Assembly: GCA_018223375.1 (NCBI GenBank) | Contig: JAGTTS010000004.1 | Span: forward strand, 1-64,000 | Length of the DNA stretch: 64,000 bases | Direction of reading: 5' to 3' | Source of the DNA: Clostridiaceae bacterium Marseille-Q3526 | GTDB lineage: Bacteria; Bacillota; Clostridia; Lachnospirales; Lachnospiraceae | Shown here: one piece after another, positions 43,729 to 52,090 of the stretch | Layout of the letters: the number at the start of each line of letters is the position of its first letter | Numbering within the stretch: position 1 is the stretch's first letter | Position numbers and translations under genes: made by a program | The notes under the pieces: generated by a model | Told to the model about the DNA's origin: nothing | The model's database searches: none | What the model saw: only the letters and a program-made list of their open reading frames with translations

Positions 43729-45054
43729 ATGGGACAGAATACTGGGAATCTGCTGGAGGGGCCAATTAAGGCGCTGTACAGGAAATATCTGTTTCCGTCT
43801 ATCAGCGCTACGCTTGTAACCTCTATTTATATTTTGGCCGACACGATGATGATCGGCCGGGGCGTGGGACCGGTGGGAATCGCCGCCCTGAATCTGCTTC
43901 TGCCTGTGTTCAGCCTGTTTTTCGGAACGGGCATGATGTTCGGAGTGGGGGGAAGCGTTCTGTTCTCTATTTCCAGAGGAAGGAAAGAGGAGGCGATGTG
44001 CCGCAGATACTTTACGGCGGCGCTGTTTCTGGCGCTTTCTGTGGGAATTATTTACGGAGCGGGCTTTCTGTTCTTTTTTGATCCTGTGACAAAATTTCTC
44101 GGGCGCAATGAGAGCATGGACCTGTTTGTACGCCAGTATGGGAAAATTCTGATTGCAGGGGCGCCGATCTTTGTCTGCTCCTCGTTTTTCCAGGCCTTTG
44201 TCCGCAACGACAGCGAGCCGAAGAGAGCTATGGCCGCGGTAATTACAGGCGGTGTGTCCAATGTGATTTTAGATTACGTGTTTATTTTTCCTCTGGATCT
44301 GGGCATGGCGGGAGCCGCTGCGGCTACGGTGATCGGATCCCTGATTACGGTAGTCATTCTGCTGACGCACTTTGTCTCCCCAGCCAACACCCTGAGACTT
44401 GCCAGACGCTTCGGCTTCCGGGAAATGAGAGTGGCGGCAGTCAACGGGGCTTCCAGCTTTTTAGTGGAAATGACAAGCGGAATCGTGGTTTTTCTGTTTA
44501 ACAGGCAGCTGTTAAGCTATGTGGGAGATTTAGGCGTGGTAGTGTATGGAATTGTGTCCAACAGCGCCCTGATCGCGTCCTCCATTTTTAATGGAATTTC
44601 CCAGGCGGCCCAGCCTGTGATGGCGATGAACTTCGGCGCCGGAAAGCATTCCAGGGTGGAGGATACCAGGAGGATGGCCTTAAAGACAGCGGCGGCGGCC
44701 GGAGTTCTGTTTACCGCCATCGGCCTTTTCTGCCCTGAAATGTTAGTATACGCCTTTGTGGAGCCGACAGAGGAGATTATGGCCATGGGAGTTACGGCAG
44801 TCCGCATTTATTTCCTGTCCTTCCTGGCGGCGGGATCCAACGTTCTGTTCGCCACCTACTTCCAGTCTGTGTTAAAGCCCGGCTTCGCCATGACCATCTG
44901 TATGCTGCGGGGAATCGTGCTGAACGCCGTTTTCGTATTCCTGCTCCCCATGGTCTTCGGAGTAAACGGAATCTGGGCGGCTATGACGGTTACGGAGTGC
45001 GCGACGCTTCTGTGCGCGTTCCTTATGCTGAAAAGGGGAAGAAAAACCGCATAA
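43729..45054 (+). CDS. MATE-family efflux transporter (second, divergent)
   Basis: A 441-residue MATE protein with about twelve hydrophobic helices; SIYILADTMMIGRGVGPVGIAAL and GISQAAQPVMAMNFGAG are the paired family signatures. It belongs to a different subgroup from the minus-strand MATE 0.8 kb away and is transcribed divergently from the marR operon. Whether the MarR protein also controls it is not known; its promoter is within 70 bp of the marR operator. Confidence 0.9.
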   Translation: MGQNTGNLLEGPIKALYRKYLFPSISATLVTSIYILADTMMIGRGVGPVGIAALNLLLPVFSLFFGTGMMFGVGGSVLFSISRGRKEEAMCRRYFTAALFLALSVGIIYGAGFLFFFDPVTKFLGRNESMDLFVRQYGKILIAGAPIFVCSSFFQAFVRNDSEPKRAMAAVITGGVSNVILDYVFIFPLDLGMAGAAAATVIGSLITVVILLTHFVSPANTLRLARRFGFREMRVAAVNGASSFLVEMTSGIVVFLFNRQLLSYVGDLGVVVYGIVSNSALIASSIFNGISQAAQPVMAMNFGAGKHSRVEDTRRMALKTAAAAGVLFTAIGLFCPEMLVYAFVEPTEEIMAMGVTAVRIYFLSFLAAGSNVLFATYFQSVLKPGFAMTICMLRGIVLNAVFVFLLPMVFGVNGIWAAMTVTECATLLCAFLMLKRGRKTA

Positions 45055-45079
45055 ATTGGAAAGATTTGCAGAAACCCCC

Positions 45080-45107
45080 TTTACTAGTTACAAGATTATG
45101 TTATAAT
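45080..45107 (+). promoter_or_regulatory. Sigma-A promoter of ppdK (extended -10)
   Basis: TTTACT at 45080-45085, 16 bp, a perfect TATAAT at 45102-45107 preceded by TGT (extended -10). The leader of about 110 bases holds inverted repeats such as GCGGG-GATT-CCCGC. Confidence 0.8.
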
Positions 45108-45223
45108 ATTCACGAAAGACGGCGGGAATGCCGGGAATATGCCCGCAGGCCCTGTCCGTCGCGGTTACAGTCCGTTTTACAATCAGCGGGGATTCCCGCA
45201 AAACAATAGGAGGAAAACAACTT

Positions 45224-47851
45224 ATGGCAAACAAGTGGGTTTATTTGTTCAGCGAAGGCGATGCAACCATGAGAAACCTGTTAGGCGGTAAGGGTGCTAA
45301 CCTGGCTGAGATGACAAAGTTAGGCCTTCCGGTTCCGCAGGGCTTTACAATCACTACAGAGGCCTGCACACAGTACTACGAGGACGGAAGAAAGATCAAC
45401 GATGAGATCATGGCTCAGATCATGGATCACATCTCCAAGATGGAGGAGATCACAGGAAAGAAGTTCGGCGACAAGGAGAACCCGCTTCTCGTTTCCGTTC
45501 GTTCCGGTGCCAGAGCTTCCATGCCAGGTATGATGGATACAATCTTAAACCTCGGTTTAAACGAGGAAGTAGTAGAGGTTCTTGCTAAGAAGTCCGGCAA
45601 TCCGCGTTGGGCTTGGGACTGCTACAGAAGATTCATCCAGATGTTCTCCGACGTAGTTATGGAAGTAGGTAAGAAGTACTTCGAGGAATTAATCGATAAG
45701 ATGAAAGCTGAGAAGGGCGTTACACAGGACGTAGAGCTTACTGCTGAGGACTTAAAGGAGCTGGCTGACCAGTTCAAGGCTGAGTACAAAGAGAAGATCG
45801 GCGAGGACTTCCCAACTGATCCGAAGACTCAGTTAATGGAGGCTATCAAGGCCGTATTCCGTTCCTGGGACAACCCACGTGCCAACGTATACCGTCGTGA
45901 CAACGATATCCCATACTCCTGGGGTACTGCTGTAAACGTACAGATGATGGCATTCGGAAACATGGGCGAGACTTCCGGTACAGGCGTTGCCTTCACACGT
46001 GACCCAGCTACAGGCGAGAAGCACCTGATGGGCGAGTTCTTAATGAACGCTCAGGGCGAGGACGTAGTTGCAGGCGTTCGTACACCTCAGAAGATCGACC
46101 AGTTAAAGGAGGTTATGCCGGAGGTTTACGAGCAGTTCGTAGGCATCTGCCATACGCTTGAGAATCACTACAGAGATATGCAGGATATGGAGTTTACTAT
46201 CGAGGATAAGAAGCTCTATATGCTCCAGACACGTAACGGTAAGAGAACAGCTAAGGCTGCCTTAAAGATTGCCTGCGATTTAGTAGACGAGGGCATGATC
46301 ACAGAGGAGAAGGCTGTTACTATGATCGACCCGAGAAACCTGGATACACTGCTTCACCCACAGTTCGACGCTAAGGCATTAAAGGAGGCTGCTCCGGTTG
46401 CTCAGGCATTAGCTGCATCTCCAGGCGCTGCATGCGGTAAGATCGTCTTCACAGCAGAGGACGCTAAGGAGTGGGCATTAAAGGGCGAGAAGGTAGTTCT
46501 GGTTCGTCTTGAGACATCCCCAGAGGATATCGAGGGTATGAAGGCTGCTCAGGGTATCTTAACAGTCCGCGGCGGTATGACATCCCACGCAGCAGTAGTT
46601 GCACGTGGTATGGGAACATGCTGCGTATCCGGCTGCTCCGAGATCGCTATGGACGAGGCTAACAAGAAGTTCGTTCTGGCTGGCAAGGAGTACCATGAGG
46701 GAGACTGGTTATCCATCGACGGTTCCACAGGTAAGATCTACGACGGCGTTATCCCGACTGTAGACGCTTCCATCGTTGGCGAGTTCGGAAGAATCATGGC
46801 TTGGGCTGACAAGTACAGAAGATTAAAGGTACGTACAAACGCTGATACACCAGCTGACGCTAAGAAGGCCCGCGAGTTAGGCGCTGAGGGCATCGGTCTG
46901 TGCCGTACAGAGCATATGTTCTTCGAGGGCGACAGAATCGACGCATTCCGCGAGATGATCTGCTCTGATACAGTAGAGGAGAGAGAGGTAGCTCTCGAGA
47001 AGATCCTTCCAGTACAGCAGGGAGACTTCGAGAAGTTATACGAGGCTCTTGAGGGCAACCCAGTTACAATCCGTTTCCTGGATCCGCCGTTACATGAGTT
47101 CGTTCCTACAGAGGAAGAGGACATCAAGAAGCTGGCTGACGCTCAGGGCAAGACAGTTGAGCAGATTAAGACAATCATCGACTCCTTACATGAGTTCAAC
47201 CCAATGATGGGCCACCGCGGATGCCGTCTGGCAGTGACATATCCGGAGATTGCAAAGATGCAGACAAAGGCTGTTATCCGCGCAGCGATCAACGTACAGA
47301 AGGCACACGCTGACTGGACCGTTAAGCCGGAGATCATGATTCCGCTTGTAGGCGACGTAAAAGAGTTAAAGTACGTTAAGAAGGCAGTAGTTGAGACTGC
47401 AGACGCTGAGATCGCAGCAGCAGGCGTTGATCTGAAGTACGAGGTTGGTACTATGATCGAGATCCCGAGAGCATGCGTAACAGCTGACGAGATCGCAAAA
47501 GAGGCTGAGTTCTTCTGCTTCGGTACAAACGACCTGACACAGATGACATACGGCTTCTCCCGTGACGACGCTGGCAAGTTCTTAAACGCTTACTACGACG
47601 CTAAGATCTTCGAGAACGATCCATTCGCTAAGCTGGATCAGGACGGCGTAGGCAAGCTCATGGAGATGGCTATTAAGTTAGGTAAGCCGGTTCGTCCGGA
47701 GCTCCACGTAGGTATCTGCGGCGAGCACGGCGGAGATCCGTCTTCCGTAGAGTTCTGCCACAAGATTGGTCTGGACTATGTGTCCTGCTCACCATTCCGT
47801 GTGCCGATCGCAAGACTGGCAGCAGCACAGGCAGCTCTGAACAACAAATAA
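45224..47851 (+). CDS. ppdK: Pyruvate, phosphate dikinase
   Basis: An 875-residue enzyme that interconverts pyruvate + ATP + Pi and PEP + AMP + PPi, a pyrophosphate-linked glycolytic/gluconeogenic step in anaerobes. The nucleotide-binding N-domain (RSGARASMPGMMDTILNLGL), the swivelling domain with catalytic His455 in GGMTSHAAVVARG, and the PEP domain with GTNDLTQMTYGFSRDD and CGEHGGDPSS are all present. It is close in sequence and length to the Clostridium symbiosum enzyme. The ATG at 45224 follows AGGAGG. Its codon choice (many TTA, GTA and GCT) differs from neighbours, which favour CTG and GCC, suggesting very high expression. Confidence 0.97.
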   Translation: MANKWVYLFSEGDATMRNLLGGKGANLAEMTKLGLPVPQGFTITTEACTQYYEDGRKINDEIMAQIMDHISKMEEITGKKFGDKENPLLVSVRSGARASMPGMMDTILNLGLNEEVVEVLAKKSGNPRWAWDCYRRFIQMFSDVVMEVGKKYFEELIDKMKAEKGVTQDVELTAEDLKELADQFKAEYKEKIGEDFPTDPKTQLMEAIKAVFRSWDNPRANVYRRDNDIPYSWGTAVNVQMMAFGNMGETSGTGVAFTRDPATGEKHLMGEFLMNAQGEDVVAGVRTPQKIDQLKEVMPEVYEQFVGICHTLENHYRDMQDMEFTIEDKKLYMLQTRNGKRTAKAALKIACDLVDEGMITEEKAVTMIDPRNLDTLLHPQFDAKALKEAAPVAQALAASPGAACGKIVFTAEDAKEWALKGEKVVLVRLETSPEDIEGMKAAQGILTVRGGMTSHAAVVARGMGTCCVSGCSEIAMDEANKKFVLAGKEYHEGDWLSIDGSTGKIYDGVIPTVDASIVGEFGRIMAWADKYRRLKVRTNADTPADAKKARELGAEGIGLCRTEHMFFEGDRIDAFREMICSDTVEEREVALEKILPVQQGDFEKLYEALEGNPVTIRFLDPPLHEFVPTEEEDIKKLADAQGKTVEQIKTIIDSLHEFNPMMGHRGCRLAVTYPEIAKMQTKAVIRAAINVQKAHADWTVKPEIMIPLVGDVKELKYVKKAVVETADAEIAAAGVDLKYEVGTMIEIPRACVTADEIAKEAEFFCFGTNDLTQMTYGFSRDDAGKFLNAYYDAKIFENDPFAKLDQDGVGKLMEMAIKLGKPVRPELHVGICGEHGGDPSSVEFCHKIGLDYVSCSPFRVPIARLAAAQAALNNK

Positions 47852-47901
47852 GATGAAATAAGGTCCAGTCCTCTGCAAGGCAGATGAGACTTGAAATGAG
47901 G

Positions 47902-47935
47902 AAAGCCCCCTATGCTTTGGCATAGGGGGCTTTTT
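47902..47935 (+). terminator. Intrinsic terminator after ppdK
   Basis: A perfect 14-bp stem (AAAGCCCCCTATGC with its complement) with loop TTTG, followed by T5. It lies about 50 bp after the ppdK stop. Confidence 0.92.
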
Positions 47936-47967
47936 GGCGATTTCGGAAGTCGTTTTCAGATATCCTT

Positions 47968-48801
47968 TTATCCTTCACATCCAATCGTAATCATGGTAAT
48001 GTAGTCTTCTGCTTTTTCAAGAGCCATTTCATTTAATCCCTCTTCATAGGAATACGGAGAGAGCTTTAACTGTCTCGCTTTGGCGAAGTCATGAATGGTT
48101 TCATAGACCTCCTCCAGCTTATCCCAGGTTCCAATACAGAAAGCCCGGATATAGGTTCCTGCCGGGCGGATTTCATCCTGTTCTGAGCTGTTTTCACTGC
48201 CATAGGCGAAGAAGCAGTGTTCTCCCTTTCCTGATTCCAGGCACATACGGCTTCCAAAGCTGTCAAACAGGCCAAAGATGCTGCGAAGGCGGAGAGAAAA
48301 TTCTGCTGCTGTGGAGAAGTCCTTTTCGTCATACCGGCCAGAGATAGGGCTTGACAGCAGGATAGGCTGGGCAGGGAGTGAGACCAGTTCCACAGAACCG
48401 TGGCGGGCTTTCATTCCCAGCTCCAGTTTGTCGGATTTTTTCTGGAGAAAAGCTCTGGCGGCCATGAGCTGTTCCATGGAGTGATCGATGAGCTGCTTCT
48501 GATGCATGGCAATTTGCGAAAAGGAAGTATGAGAAGGATGCTCACGATAGGATTTAATAGTTTCAAGCGGCACTCCCAGCTTTCCAAGCATACGAATCAG
48601 TTCCAGTTCAACGGACTGGAAACAGGTATAGTAGTGATATCCGTTTTCTCCGATGACAGCAGGATGGAACAACCCGATTTCATGGTAATAGTGAAGGGTT
48701 CTCTTGTTGACTCCGTTCAGGCGTGCGAATTCGCCGGAGGAGTAGAGAGATTTTGGCATATCCGGTTTGCCGGATCCTTGCTCCACATTAAAAGGTTTCA
48801 T
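47968..48801 (-). CDS. MerR-family transcriptional regulator with C-terminal effector domain
   Basis: A 277-residue regulator. The MerR winged helix is at about residues 17-85 (YSSGEFARLNGVNKRTLHYYHEIGLFHPA), then a dimerisation coiled coil, then a domain of about 140 residues likely to bind an effector (BmrR/GyrI-like by position; not proven). I chose the ATG at 48801, with AAGGAG 9 bases upstream. It is divergent from an acetyltransferase gene, and the space between holds a MerR-style 19-bp promoter with a perfect dyad, so that gene is its probable target. Confidence 0.88.
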   Translation of the reverse strand: MKPFNVEQGSGKPDMPKSLYSSGEFARLNGVNKRTLHYYHEIGLFHPAVIGENGYHYYTCFQSVELELIRMLGKLGVPLETIKSYREHPSHTSFSQIAMHQKQLIDHSMEQLMAARAFLQKKSDKLELGMKARHGSVELVSLPAQPILLSSPISGRYDEKDFSTAAEFSLRLRSIFGLFDSFGSRMCLESGKGEHCFFAYGSENSSEQDEIRPAGTYIRAFCIGTWDKLEEVYETIHDFAKARQLKLSPYSYEEGLNEMALEKAEDYITMITIGCEG

Positions 48802-48814
48802 ATTCAGATTCTCC

Positions 48815-48845
48815 TTGACTGTACAGTTACTGTACATATTATTAT
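48815..48845 (+). promoter_or_regulatory. MerR-type promoter with 19-bp spacer and central dyad
   Basis: On the plus strand TTGACT (48815-48820) and TATTAT (48840-48845) are 19 bp apart, the overlong spacing typical of MerR-activated promoters. The perfect palindrome TGTACAG-TTA-CTGTACA (48820-48836) fills the spacer, where MerR proteins bind and untwist DNA. Confidence 0.82.
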
Positions 48846-48869
48846 AGGGCAGAAATGACAAGGATACAA
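48841..48869 (-). promoter_or_regulatory. Promoter of the merR gene, overlapping the target promoter
   Basis: On the minus strand: TTGTAT (48864-48869), 17 bp, TATAAT (48841-48846). Its -10 box occupies the same bases as the -10 of the divergent promoter, so the two promoters exclude one another and the dyad can repress merR. Confidence 0.75.
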
Positions 48870-48885
48870 TACAAGGAGAAAAAAT

Positions 48886-49434
48886 ATGAAATTTATTAAT
48901 GAAAAACAGTTTCAGAAGACAGACTGGAAACAGGTGAAGGATATTTATTGCGAGGCATTTCCAAAGTGTGAGAGAAAGCCATTTTTTATGCTGAAGCACT
49001 CAGTGAGAACAGGAAAGGTTCAGATGCTGGCTGCCATGGAAGGAGAGCTGCTTCTGGGATTTCTGGCAGCAGTTCCCTATGAGGACATGGTTATGGTGGA
49101 CTACCTGGCTGTGTCAGATAAGATAAGAAGCAAAGGGACAGGAAGCCGGCTGCTGCAGGAACTGTGCAGCCGGTTTGCCGAAAAAAAGGTAGTGCTTTTA
49201 ATTGAGCGTCCCGATGTGCCTGCTGAAAATATAAATCAGCGGCTGGACAGAAGAAAGTTTTATTTTAAAAATCAGTTTACTTCTTCCGGTATTTATATTA
49301 ACGGGGCAGGAGGAAAAATGGAAGTATTAAATTTTGGCGGAACGGTGTCAGGACAGGAATATATGAAGCTTCAGAAATATGCTCTGGGACGCCTGCTGTT
49401 TGCCATGTCAGGGATCGCCCTGGCTTCTGAATAA
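48886..49434 (+). CDS. GNAT-family N-acetyltransferase
   Basis: A 182-residue acetyltransferase. The acetyl-CoA site reads VDYLAVSDKIRSKGTGSRLLQEL (R/Q-x-x-G-x-G/A motif as RSKGTG). The N-terminal part KQVKDIYCEAFPKCERKPFFML is found in a branch of unknown substrate. It is controlled from a MerR-type promoter divergent from the MerR gene, so it may acetylate the drug or metabolite sensed by that regulator. Confidence 0.85.
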   Translation: MKFINEKQFQKTDWKQVKDIYCEAFPKCERKPFFMLKHSVRTGKVQMLAAMEGELLLGFLAAVPYEDMVMVDYLAVSDKIRSKGTGSRLLQELCSRFAEKKVVLLIERPDVPAENINQRLDRRKFYFKNQFTSSGIYINGAGGKMEVLNFGGTVSGQEYMKLQKYALGRLLFAMSGIALASE

Positions 49435-49518
49435 AAGAAAAGATTGTCAATCCTCTGATTCGATGCTACTATTAGCTGTACACATAATAAGAAACAGAAT
49501 GAAACGGAGGACGCTTCT

Positions 49519-50343
49519 TTGGAAAATACGAGAAATCAGGATGGAATCGGAGCGTGGGAGCTTCTGGCAGCCAGCTTCGGAACCAGCTATCAGGATACCC
49601 GCTGCCGGACAATCGGAGCGATTGAGGAGGATCTGGAACAAGCCTTTCCAGAGTATTCAGTCAGAAGAGGCTTCACCAGCCGGATGATTATTAACCGGGT
49701 AAAAACCAGGGATCAGATTGTGATCGACAGTCTGGAGGAGGCCCTGAGGAGGGCGGCTGACAATGGGGTGAAGCGTCTGATTGTTCAGCCCACCCACATG
49801 ATGGACGGTTTTGAGTATACGGCCCTTGCAGATAAAGTGGCGGAGTATTCCCGCTTTTTTGAGGCTGCTGCAGTGGGGAAGCCGCTTCTCTCTTCAGAGG
49901 GGGATTTCCAGGCAGTGGTGCAGGCGCTCATTGAGGAGACAGAGGAGTACGATGACGGGGAGACTGCCTTCTGCTTTATGGGACACGGCACAGAGGCCCA
50001 GGCCAACCAGGTATACAGAAAGCTGCAGGAGATGTTTCTGGCAGCAGGACAGGAGAATTATTTTATAGGAACTGTGGAGGCGGAGCCGGCGCTGGAAGAG
50101 GTGTTAGCTCAGGTGAAGAAAGGTTCCTATAAAAGGGCGGTTCTTCAGCCTTTAATGATTGTGGCAGGCGACCATGCCAATAACGATATGGCAGGCGAGG
50201 AAGAAGGATCCTGGAAACAGGCCTTTGAGGAGGCGGGATATGAGGTATCCTGCATTCTCAGGGGGCTGGGAGAGCTGGAAAAAATCCGGCAGCTCTTTGT
50301 AAAGCACGCAAAAGAGGCAGAATCCTGTCTTTTGGCAGTCTGA
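49519..50343 (+). CDS. cbiK: Sirohydrochlorin cobaltochelatase CbiK
   Basis: A 274-residue type II chelatase that inserts cobalt into sirohydrochlorin in anaerobic cobalamin synthesis. Conserved pieces are LLAASFGTSYQDTR, VQPTHMMDGFEY (metal-binding His), CFMGHGTEAQANQVY and VAGDHANNDMAG (second His). The start is TTG behind CGGAGGA; no nearby ATG is better. No other cobalamin genes are visible, so it acts with genes elsewhere or in a sirohaem-type role. Confidence 0.92.
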   Translation: MENTRNQDGIGAWELLAASFGTSYQDTRCRTIGAIEEDLEQAFPEYSVRRGFTSRMIINRVKTRDQIVIDSLEEALRRAADNGVKRLIVQPTHMMDGFEYTALADKVAEYSRFFEAAAVGKPLLSSEGDFQAVVQALIEETEEYDDGETAFCFMGHGTEAQANQVYRKLQEMFLAAGQENYFIGTVEAEPALEEVLAQVKKGSYKRAVLQPLMIVAGDHANNDMAGEEEGSWKQAFEEAGYEVSCILRGLGELEKIRQLFVKHAKEAESCLLAV

Positions 50344-50456
50344 CAGAGCAGAACAGAGCCGCAGTTTCCACGAACATGAATACCGCCACCTGGTTATGGC
50401 AATTATAAAGCCATAGGGAATTGCTCCCTGAATACCTAAAACCAGGAGGAAGCTTT

Positions 50457-51074
50457 ATGGAATCAATTTTAAAGAATACGGAGACAGCTAAAAACCTGAT
50501 GAGAGCTTTTGCAGGGGAAAGCCAGGCCAGAAACCGCTATACTTTTGCGGCGGCAGCGGCGAAAAAGGAGGGACTCCCTGTTATTGAAGCAGTGTTTCAG
50601 TTTACGGCGGCTCAGGAACAGGAGCACGCAGAGGTATTTTACCGCTTTTTAAAGGAAATGACAGGGGAGAGCATTCAGATAGACGCTGGATATCCGGTGG
50701 ACGGCTGGGATAAAACCCTGGATCTTCTGAAGGCGGCGCGGCACAATGAATTTGAGGAGTACAGGGATGTGTACCAGAATTTTGGAAACATTGCCCTGGA
50801 CGAGGGATTTGACAGGATTGGCCAGATCTTCCACATGATTGCGGAGGTGGAGAAGACGCACGGCGACCGGTTCGACCTGCTTGCGGGACTGCTGGAGAAG
50901 AGCCAGCTGTTCGCCTCGGAGGTGGAAACGGGATGGGTGTGCTTAAACTGCGGCTATGTATACCACGGAACCTTTGCGCCCAAATATTGTCCTGTCTGCG
51001 AGCATGAACAGGGCTGGTTTATCCGTATGGAGCTGGCGCCCTATGCAGGGGCCTATAAGCGATTAAAAAAATAA
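50457..51074 (+). CDS. rbr: Rubrerythrin
   Basis: A 205-residue non-haem iron protein that reduces hydrogen peroxide in anaerobes. The N-terminal four-helix diiron domain contains the paired E-x-x-H motifs (AAQEQEHAEVFYRF and AEVEKTHGDRF); the C-terminal rubredoxin-like knuckle is VCLNCGYVYHG...YCPVCEHEQGWF. The ATG at 50457 follows AGGAGGAAG. The leader (50380-50450) can form two short hairpins, but no promoter is obvious. Confidence 0.96.
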   Translation: MESILKNTETAKNLMRAFAGESQARNRYTFAAAAAKKEGLPVIEAVFQFTAAQEQEHAEVFYRFLKEMTGESIQIDAGYPVDGWDKTLDLLKAARHNEFEEYRDVYQNFGNIALDEGFDRIGQIFHMIAEVEKTHGDRFDLLAGLLEKSQLFASEVETGWVCLNCGYVYHGTFAPKYCPVCEHEQGWFIRMELAPYAGAYKRLKK

Positions 51075-51101
51075 GCCGGATACAGGCCGGACGCGGGCGG
51101 G

Positions 51102-51176
51102 AAACCGTGAAGAAGAAATCATGAAGAAGACAACATGAAAAAGAAACCGTGAAGAAGAAATCGTGAAAAAGAAACC
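51102..51176 (+). repeat. 14-bp tandem repeat, about 5.4 units
   Basis: Five consecutive 14-bp units of the form AAACCGTGAAGAAG (variants AAATCATGAAGAAG, ACAACATGAAAAAG, AAATCGTGAAAAAG) plus a final AAACC. Each unit carries a GTG or ATG. The array lies between rubrerythrin and the phosphoesterase and ends 31 bases before the likely start of the latter. Confidence 0.9.
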
Positions 51177-51207
51177 AGAAGGAAGCAATGAAAAAAGAGG
51201 AAGCGCT

Positions 51208-52080
51208 ATGACAGGACTGGGATGGGCCCTTTTTGGCCTGACAGGATTAGGGGCAGGCTTTTTCGCCCGTTCCGAGTATGAGAAGAAACATTTTGTGACA
51301 GAAACCTTTGAACTGACGTCAGAAAAGCTGAGAGAGGAGGAGAGAAACTTTGTGTTTCTCTCTGATCTACATAATAACCAGTTTGGAAAGAATCAGGAAA
51401 AGCTTTTAAGAGCCATTGAGAAGGTAAGGCCGGACGCGGTGCTGATAGGCGGCGATATGATGGTGTGCAAACGGGGAAAGCTGGATCTGGAACCGTCTCT
51501 TGATCTGGTGCGGACGTTAGCTGGGAAGTATCCTGTTTTTTATGCCAATGGAAATCATGAGGAGAGGATGAAACGGGAAAGAGAGGTGTATGGAGACAGC
51601 TGCCAGATGTTTTGCCAGGAACTTGAGAAGGCAGGTGTGATGTATCTTTCGGATGAATCGGCGGAATTTGGAGATGATATCAGGATTACGGGCTGCAATA
51701 TGCAGGAAAGGTACTACCGCCACCGCTTTACCGTCCCCCGGATGGAGGAAGGGGAGCTGGAGAGCCATGTGGGAAGGGGAGAATTGGGACGGTATCAGAT
51801 TCTCCTCCTCCACTCCCCCCTGTTTTTTGAAGAGTGCCGCCGCTGGGGAGCGGATTTGACGCTCTGCGGCCATTTTCACGGCGGAACCATCCGCCTGCCC
51901 TTTCTGGGCGGAGTGATGACGCCTCAATTCCAGTTTTTCCTTCCATGGTGTGCCGGCCGGTTTGACAGAGAAGGAAAAACCATGATCGTCAGCCGCGGAC
52001 TGGGAACCCATTCCATTAATATCAGGTTTTGCAATAAGCCTCAGCTGGTGCACATCCGTCTGAGGAAAAAGCAGGGCTGA
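51208..52080 (+). CDS. Calcineurin-like metallophosphoesterase (YkuE/YaeI type)
   Basis: A 290-residue protein with an N-terminal membrane anchor (about residues 2-18) and a calcineurin-like fold. Metal-binding motifs are SDLHNNQFG, GGDMM, GNHEER and CGHFHGG, with the last three giving the D-x-H ... GD ... GNH(E) ... GHxH order. Related enzymes hydrolyse lipid-linked phosphates (for example UDP-diacylglucosamine-type or undecaprenyl compounds); the substrate is unknown. A start at the GTG at 51163 would lie in the tandem repeat, so the ATG at 51208 behind AGAGGAAG is preferred. Confidence 0.87.
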   Translation: MTGLGWALFGLTGLGAGFFARSEYEKKHFVTETFELTSEKLREEERNFVFLSDLHNNQFGKNQEKLLRAIEKVRPDAVLIGGDMMVCKRGKLDLEPSLDLVRTLAGKYPVFYANGNHEERMKREREVYGDSCQMFCQELEKAGVMYLSDESAEFGDDIRITGCNMQERYYRHRFTVPRMEEGELESHVGRGELGRYQILLLHSPLFFEECRRWGADLTLCGHFHGGTIRLPFLGGVMTPQFQFFLPWCAGRFDREGKTMIVSRGLGTHSINIRFCNKPQLVHIRLRKKQG

Positions 52081-52090
52081 CGGCTGGAAA

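Noticed and set aside
50344..50456. Cobalamin riboswitch between cbiK and rubrerythrin
   Set aside because: Two short hairpins are present but no B12-box-like core; cbiK lies upstream, not downstream.
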